The notes beneath the pieces are model-generated. The model had not been told where the DNA came from and made no database searches. It worked only from the letters and a program-made list of their open reading frames with translations. From CAVTWS01 sp963738445 (GTDB lineage Bacteria > Actinomycetota > Acidimicrobiia > Acidimicrobiales > SHLQ01), in NCBI GenBank assembly GCA_963738445.1, contig CAVTWS010000001.1, positions 1 through 64,000 of the forward strand: 64,000 nt of DNA. The letters are read 5' to 3'. Below, one piece after another: positions 59,222-64,000 of the stretch. Within the stretch, counting starts at the first letter, position 1. Each line of letters begins with the position of its first letter. A program made the translations under genes and the position numbers.

Positions 59222-60202
59222 ATGATCGACGCCGACGACATCGCCCGCGCCGCCGGCCGACTGCGCGGCGTGGCTCGGCGCACCCCGGTCATCACGTCGC
59301 GCCATCTCGACGAGGTCTCCGGGGCGACGGTCTTCCTCAAGGTCGAGATCTTCCAGCGCACGGGATCGTTCAAGTTCCGTGGCGCCTACAACGCCCTGGC
59401 CGCGCTCAGTCCTGAGGAGCGGCGCCGCGGCGTGGTGGCGTACTCGTCGGGCAACCACGCCCAGGCGGTCGCCAGCGCGGCCGCCCTGCTCGGGGTGCCG
59501 GCTACGATCGTCATGCCCCACGACGCTCCGGCGAGCAAGGTGGCGGCCACCTCGGGCTACGGCGCCGAGATCGTGCGCTACGACCGGTACCGGGAGTCCC
59601 GAGACGAGATCGCCGCCCGTCTCGCGGTCGGTCGGACGCTCGTGCCGCCGTACGACCACCCCGACGTGATGGCCGGCCAGGGCACCGTGGCCGCCGAGTT
59701 GCTCGACGAGGTCCCCGACCTCGACTCCCTCCTCGTGTGTGTCGGCGGGGGCGGCCTGCTGGCCGGCTGCTGTGTGGCCGCACACGCCCAGAACGCGCAC
59801 CTTGCCATCTACGGTGTCGAGCCGGTGGCGGGCGATGATCACCGGCGGTCGAGGGCGGCGGGCCATCGGGTCGACATCGGTGTCCCGGAGACGATCGCCG
59901 ACGGGCAGCAGGTCACCACTCCCGGCGAGCTGACGTGGCCGATCACCAACGCCCACGTGACCGACTTCGTGACCGTCACCGACGACGACATCCGCAGCAC
60001 CATGCGGTTGCTGTTCGAACGCCTGAAACTGGTCGTCGAGCCCTCGGGCGCGTCGGCGCTGGCGGCCCTGGTCGCCGGGGGTCTCGACCTCCGGGGCCGC
60101 CGGGTGGGGGTCACGTTGTCAGGCGGCAACATCGACGTGGCACGCTTCTCCTCGCTCGTGGGTGGGCCGACGGCGAACCCGCCAGGAGGACCGCGGCTGT
60201 GA
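59222..60202 (+). CDS. Threonine/serine dehydratase-like PLP enzyme
   Basis: 326 residues. Fold-type II PLP enzyme: lysine in RTGSFKFRGAYNAL forms the Schiff base, SSGNHAQAVA binds the substrate carboxylate, VGGGGLLAG the cofactor phosphate, and TLSGGNID completes the site. Matches catabolic threonine dehydratase or serine racemase-like proteins without the regulatory C-terminal domain. Deaminates threonine or serine to the 2-oxoacid, or racemises serine or aspartate; these cannot be told apart here. Starts an overlapping-gene series with the thioesterase. Confidence 0.85.
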   Translation: MIDADDIARAAGRLRGVARRTPVITSRHLDEVSGATVFLKVEIFQRTGSFKFRGAYNALAALSPEERRRGVVAYSSGNHAQAVASAAALLGVPATIVMPHDAPASKVAATSGYGAEIVRYDRYRESRDEIAARLAVGRTLVPPYDHPDVMAGQGTVAAELLDEVPDLDSLLVCVGGGGLLAGCCVAAHAQNAHLAIYGVEPVAGDDHRRSRAAGHRVDIGVPETIADGQQVTTPGELTWPITNAHVTDFVTVTDDDIRSTMRLLFERLKLVVEPSGASALAALVAGGLDLRGRRVGVTLSGGNIDVARFSSLVGGPTANPPGGPRL

Positions 60203-60845
60203 TCGACAACCCCATGAGTCCAGCCCCCGGCGAAGTAGTGGCGGACGAGCTGCGGATGCTGGCCGAGCACCTGAACGCTACGGTCGTTCCGGACGATCAA
60301 CTGGCGGATGCGGCGGCGACCATCGCCACGTTGCGGGCCCGGCTCGGCGGCGAACCGCGGATGCGGTGGTACGACCCGTACGCGCCGGCGGCCGGGCCGA
60401 CGGCGAGTACGTGCGGTCGTTCTTCCACGGGTGGAGCTTGTTTCGAGGTCGGAGCCACCCGATGGCACCGCCGATGTCCACCCACCCGGTCGACCATCCT
60501 GACGGCCCCCGCCTCGAGGGGCGGGTGCGGTGCGGCCGGCTGCACGAAGGTCCTCCGAACGGGGTCCATGGGGGCTACGTGGCGGGACTGTTCGACGACA
60601 TCCTGGGCGGCGCCATGGCGCTCGGTGGCCACAACGGGGTGACAGGACGGTTGAACGTCCGCTACCGCAGGCTCACGCCCATCGACACCGACCTGCTGCT
60701 CACCGCCTGGATCGACCACGCCCGGGGGCGTCGGGTGGTGGCGCGAGCGAGCTGTCGAGCCGGTGATGTCGTCACCGCCGAAGCCGAGGCGCTCTTCGTG
60801 ATCGTCGACTACGAGGAGTTGTCGCGTCGGTCGGTCTCGCCATGA
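60199..60845 (+). pseudogene. Hotdog-fold acyl-CoA thioesterase (PaaI/THEM4-like), one frameshift
   Basis: GTG 60199 inside the dehydratase stop. The N-terminal part (DNPMSPAPGEVVADELRMLAEHLNAT) runs to RMRWYDPYAPAAG. One base is missing near 60405 and the frame resumes at DGEYVRSFFHGWSLFRG. The hotdog domain has RCGRLHEGPPNGVHGGYVAGLFDDILG, the catalytic Asp/Gly pattern of thioesterases, and RLNVRYRRLTPIDTDLLL. About 215 residues. Hydrolyses an acyl-CoA, chain type unknown; a link to the CoA-based steroid pathway is possible. Confidence 0.8.
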
Positions 60846-61429
60846 ACACGTTCGGATTCACCAGCCCGGCGCGCGAACCCCGACCCGGGGATCGGGCCCA
60901 CATCGTGTTCCTGTGCACCGGCAACGCCGCCCGTTCGGTGATGGCCACGCTCCTCCTCCGATCGCTGACCGACCGGTTCCATGTCACCGGCGCCGGGACC
61001 CATGTGATCGAAGGGCACGTGATGAGCTCGCGGACCCGCAAGGCCCTCGCCCGGGTCGACCTGACCGATTCGACCCATCGGAGCCGCCAGTTCAGCGCTC
61101 ACGAGGCCGGTGCCGACCTCGTCTTGGCCATGGAGCCGCTCCACATCCGCTGGATGCGTACCCAGTGGCCGGAGGTCGCGTCGCGCACCACATCGCTCAA
61201 ACGCATGGTCGACCTGCTGCCAGCCGAGGGCGCGCCGACCCAAACAAACAACGGCGCCGACCGGATGGACCTGATCCGCGACCTCGTGCGCTCCCATGCG
61301 TTGGCCTCCCACGAGCCGGAGCCCTGGGAGGAGGTCGTCGACCCGGGAGCCGGCGAGCAGGACGCGTTCGATCGCTGCGTTGACGAGCTGGCAGTCCTCG
61401 TCCGCGAGCTGGAACGCCGCCTTCCGTGA
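60842..61429 (+). CDS. Low-molecular-weight protein-tyrosine phosphatase/arsenate reductase-like
   Basis: 195 residues, ATG in the thioesterase stop. The P-loop VFLCTGNAARSVMA gives the C-x5-R-S nucleophile site and EVVDPGAGEQDAF carries the acid Asp near residue 170, as in low-molecular-weight phosphatases. A spacer of about 30 residues longer than usual lies before the Asp-Pro loop. Acts in the cytoplasm on a phosphotyrosine or similar. A lone gene, with no kinase nearby. Confidence 0.82.
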   Translation: MNTFGFTSPAREPRPGDRAHIVFLCTGNAARSVMATLLLRSLTDRFHVTGAGTHVIEGHVMSSRTRKALARVDLTDSTHRSRQFSAHEAGADLVLAMEPLHIRWMRTQWPEVASRTTSLKRMVDLLPAEGAPTQTNNGADRMDLIRDLVRSHALASHEPEPWEEVVDPGAGEQDAFDRCVDELAVLVRELERRLP

Positions 61430-62124
61430 CGGGGTCCCGCCGACCGAGCTACCGCTCGGCGGCCGATCTGCTGGCCGCCGCGGTCGGGGTGGTCGCTGTC
61501 ACCTTCGGGGTGCTCGCCGACGCGGCCGGGCTCTCGCTGCCGAAGACGATGGCGATGTCGATGTTCGTGTTCACCGGCGCCTCGCAGTTCGCCGCGGTCA
61601 GCATCATCGACGACGGTGGCACAGCCGCAGCCGCGGTGGGCAGCGCCCTCCTGCTCGCCGCCCGCAACACGTTGTATGGGCCCGTGGTCGTCAAGTTCCT
61701 CGACGGGCCCGGTTGGAAGCGAGCGGTCGCCACCCAGTTCGTCATCGACGAGACGACGGCGATGGCGGCGGCCCAGCCGGACGAGGTGAGTGCTCGGGGA
61801 GCGTTCTGGCGGACGGCCGTCGGGCTCTACCTGTTCTGGAACGTCGGCACCGCCGTCGGTCACGTCCTGGGCGGAGTGATCGGCGACCCGAACGCCTGGG
61901 GGCTCGACGCCGCGTTCTCGGCGGCGTTCGTCGCCCTGGTCATGCCGCACCTCGGGTCTCGTCCCGGACGGGTGGCGGCCCTGGTCGGTGCCGCCCTGGC
62001 GCTACTCTCGCTTCCGCTGCTCCCGGCGGGGTCGGCGTATCTGGTCGCCGCGCTGGCCGTGATCCCGGCGGCTCTGGTACGACGCGGGGCCGACGACGCC
62101 AACGGCGCGGGGGACAGGCCATGA
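61426..62124 (+). CDS. azlC: AzlC-type branched-chain amino acid exporter, large subunit
   Basis: 232 residues. Signature MFVFTGASQFAAVSII and AARNTLYGPVVVKFL, with about seven membrane segments, as in AzlC/YgaZ. With the next gene it forms a two-subunit exporter of branched-chain amino acids or analogues. GTG start in the phosphatase stop (GTGA). Confidence 0.86.
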   Translation: MTGSRRPSYRSAADLLAAAVGVVAVTFGVLADAAGLSLPKTMAMSMFVFTGASQFAAVSIIDDGGTAAAAVGSALLLAARNTLYGPVVVKFLDGPGWKRAVATQFVIDETTAMAAAQPDEVSARGAFWRTAVGLYLFWNVGTAVGHVLGGVIGDPNAWGLDAAFSAAFVALVMPHLGSRPGRVAALVGAALALLSLPLLPAGSAYLVAALAVIPAALVRRGADDANGAGDRP

Positions 62125-62420
62125 CGTGGCTCGCCATCGTTGCGCTCGCCGCCGGGGCGTACTCCCTGAAGGCGTTGGGCGTCTTCGGTCTCGGGGCCCG
62201 GCCCCCGGCCGCGTTCACCGCCGTGGTCGGGCTCATCCCCGCCGCTCTTTTCTCGGCGATCATCGCCGTCGAGACGTTCGGCGACGGTGAGCGCTTGGTG
62301 CTCGACGCCCGCGTGATCGGGCTGGCGGCGGCCGCGCTGGCGAGCTGGCGGCGCGCGCCATTCGTGGTGGTGGTGGCGGTGGCCATGGCCGCGACGGCCG
62401 CGGCGCGGGCCCTCGCCTGA
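62121..62420 (+). CDS. azlD: AzlD-type branched-chain amino acid exporter, small subunit
   Basis: 99 residues, start overlapping azlC (ATGA). Four membrane segments (TWLAIVALAAGAYSLKALGVF, LIPAALFSAIIAVETF, and two more in the Ala/Val-rich end), typical AzlD/YgaH size and layout. Obligate partner of AzlC. Confidence 0.85.
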   Translation: MTWLAIVALAAGAYSLKALGVFGLGARPPAAFTAVVGLIPAALFSAIIAVETFGDGERLVLDARVIGLAAAALASWRRAPFVVVVAVAMAATAAARALA

Positions 62421-62498
62421 TCGGTCCGACGCCGCACGGGGGTCGTTCAGGGGCACCCGCGCTCTAAAGCCGGCGGCCGGAGTGCCGATGGATCAGCC

Positions 62499-63987
62499 GT
62501 GGAGGCCGATCCTGCAGCCGTACGCCGAGAGGCGACCCGGGCCCGTCGTCAGCTCCGCGAGCCGCTCATCATGGCCGCGGTGCTGACGGGGATCGCGGTG
62601 GCGACGGCCGTCGTCGTCCATCTCGTCGTCGGGGTGGTGATCGCCGTCGCGGCGGCGGCGTACGTCGTCGTCATGGTCGCCCCGCGGGACCCCGAACCGG
62701 ATCTTGCCGGGGTGATCGTGGACCGATCCGACCAAGCAGAGTTGTGGGCCGAGGTCGAGGCCGCGGCGACCGAGGTCGCCGCCCCGATCCCCGACACGTT
62801 GGCGATCGTCGACTCGGTGCAGGCCCGCATCGTCCACCGGACCTCTGGGCGCGGCCGGCGGGTCAAGGAACGCCGCCTGGAGCTCGGGCTCCCGGGGCTC
62901 TCGATGTTCACCCGGGAGGAGCTGCGGGTGGTGTTGCTGGCCGTCCTGGCCCGGGAGACCGACCTCGGCATCCCGCACGGTCCCGAGCTCTCACCGCGAC
63001 CACCGTGGCCGAACGGACTCTCGCCGTCGCCGACTCGGGAGTCGTCGACCGGATGCGACGTCGCCACGCCCGGGCGATCTTCGACTCCGCTGAGCCCTTC
63101 CGGGCCGCCCAGATGCTGGCCTCGGACAGCCGGGGCGCCGGCATGGTCGGGCGAACCCAGTTCGAAGGCGCCCTCCGCAAGGCCCACGTCGGTTCGGCGG
63201 CGCTGCAACTCTTCCTGCGGGAGTACGTGCTGCCGCTGCTCAGCGCCGGCCAGCGTCCGGTCAACCTGTACGACGGGCTGCGCTCCTTCGGCGCCGACTT
63301 CGCGCGGGATGCGCTGTTCGAGGAGCTACATGTCGACGCCACGTCGACGTCGACCCGGTGGCACCCGGGCGAGCCGTCGATCGGTCTGCGGGTGGGGCGG
63401 GTGTCCGCGTCGGCCGGTGGGGATCGACCCACGGACGACCGTGACGCCTCGGCTCTCATCTCGGGCCGGTTGGCGCTGGAGGTCGAGCTCAGTCGTCAGG
63501 TCGCCGAGGAGCTCTTGCCCGACGCCGATCTGACGCCGGTGGACTGGGCCGGGGTGGGCGAGACGACGGACGCGGCTCCAACTGGCCCGGGCCGGTCGCT
63601 TGGCAGCCGTCGCCCGAGCCTTCGAACCGGGTGCCCCGCGCCGGCGGGCTCCGCCACGTGCTGCGCCTGTTGTGCTCTGGTCAGCGGTCGGGGGTGGCGA
63701 CCGGACTGGCCCCCGAGCTCGTCGGCCTGCCCGACGATGAACGGGAGGCAGCCTCGGTCGAACTGCTCGCCGCCTACCTGCGGGCGTCCGTCGGGTCCGT
63801 GCTCGCCGTCCACGCCGGCTGCCGTTGGCAGATGTCGTGGGGAGGCCCGCCTCGTCTGGTCGGTCCGGACGGGGCCGTCGTCGACATCGACGAGTGGGTC
63901 GATGGTGCGGTGATGAACGAGGTCCCGGCGGCGGTCTTCATCGACTGGCTCAGCCAGGTCGGCATCCCCTTCGACGCTGCGGCGTAA
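62499..63987 (+). pseudogene. M48-like membrane protein lacking the zinc motif (two frameshifts)
   Basis: From GTG 62499 (VEADPAAVRREATRARRQL), two membrane helices near 24-40 and 42-60. A domain laid out like M48 peptidases follows (SMFTREELRVVLLAVLARETDLG), but the HExxH helix reads ARETD and so cannot bind zinc. Missing bases near 62990 and 63570 move the frame twice; after repair the protein is about 496 residues and ends FIDWLSQVGIPFDAAA. The middle part (RARHARAIFDSAEPFRAAQMLASD in corrected frame) is helical. Function unknown, possibly a regulatory pseudo-peptidase. Confidence 0.6.
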
Positions 63988-64000
63988 CCAGCGCTGAGCC

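Overview
This is high-GC DNA with many GTG starts, genes joined by 4-base ATGA/GTGA overlaps, threonine-rich lipoprotein linkers and mycobacterium-like steroid catabolism genes. It looks actinobacterial. I lean towards an Acidimicrobiia-type organism assembled from long reads, but that placement is inference.

The dominant feature is structural. Bases 1-10546 and 10556-21070 are reverse complements of each other around a 9-base centre at 10547-10555, so about fifteen genes are present twice, head to head. The arms differ by many one-base indels. Some hit the same spot in both arms in different ways, and no gene has diverged as a real paralogue would. I read this as a fold-back (palindromic) long-read chimera at a poorly polished contig end. 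A hairpin telomere or a genuine palindrome is less likely. The real locus, read from the right arm, runs: dinB, KstR-like TetR regulator, D-2-hydroxyacid dehydrogenase, small membrane protein, lipoprotein, VOC protein, 3alpha/20beta-hydroxysteroid-dehydrogenase-like SDR, pyrE, cupin, SurE lipoprotein, zinc peptidase, PAP2 protein, saccharopine-dehydrogenase-like protein, cNMP-binding protein, and a gene cut at the centre.

21.1-30.7 kb: PAS-GGDEF-EAL signalling protein; two SDR genes matching the Rv3548c/Rv3549c pair of the mycobacterial HIP (steroid rings C/D) regulon; a secreted protein; another SDR; DUF2752; CcmF.

30.5-43.0 kb, minus strand: a seven-gene envelope operon of exported protein, ABC ATPase, ABC permease, coiled-coil membrane protein, MoxR AAA+ ATPase, DUF58 protein and a very large BatA-like protein with three vWA-like domains. 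Beyond it are an MBL hydrolase, an EamA transporter, a small exported protein and a CPBP protease.

46.1-52.3 kb: a HIP degradation cluster, ipdF facing ipdA-ipdB-ipdC-fadE-fadE, with three 75-bp hairpin-bearing tandem repeats in the divergent gap. 53.5-59.2 kb: a branched-chain-amino-acid-type ABC transporter with fused LivH-LivM. A near-identical palindrome (CTGACG-N3-CGTCAG) precedes both ipdA and the transporter, and a one-mismatch version precedes the SDR pair. This suggests a shared regulon.

59.2-64 kb: a compact operon (dehydratase, thioesterase, LMW phosphatase, AzlC, AzlD) and an M48-like protein without its zinc motif. Single-base frameshifts recur in otherwise well-conserved genes across the whole window, so most broken genes here are probably sequence errors. 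No RNA genes, CRISPR arrays or transposases were seen. The only gene-free gap over 300 bases, at 46966-47301, holds the tandem repeats and the palindrome.
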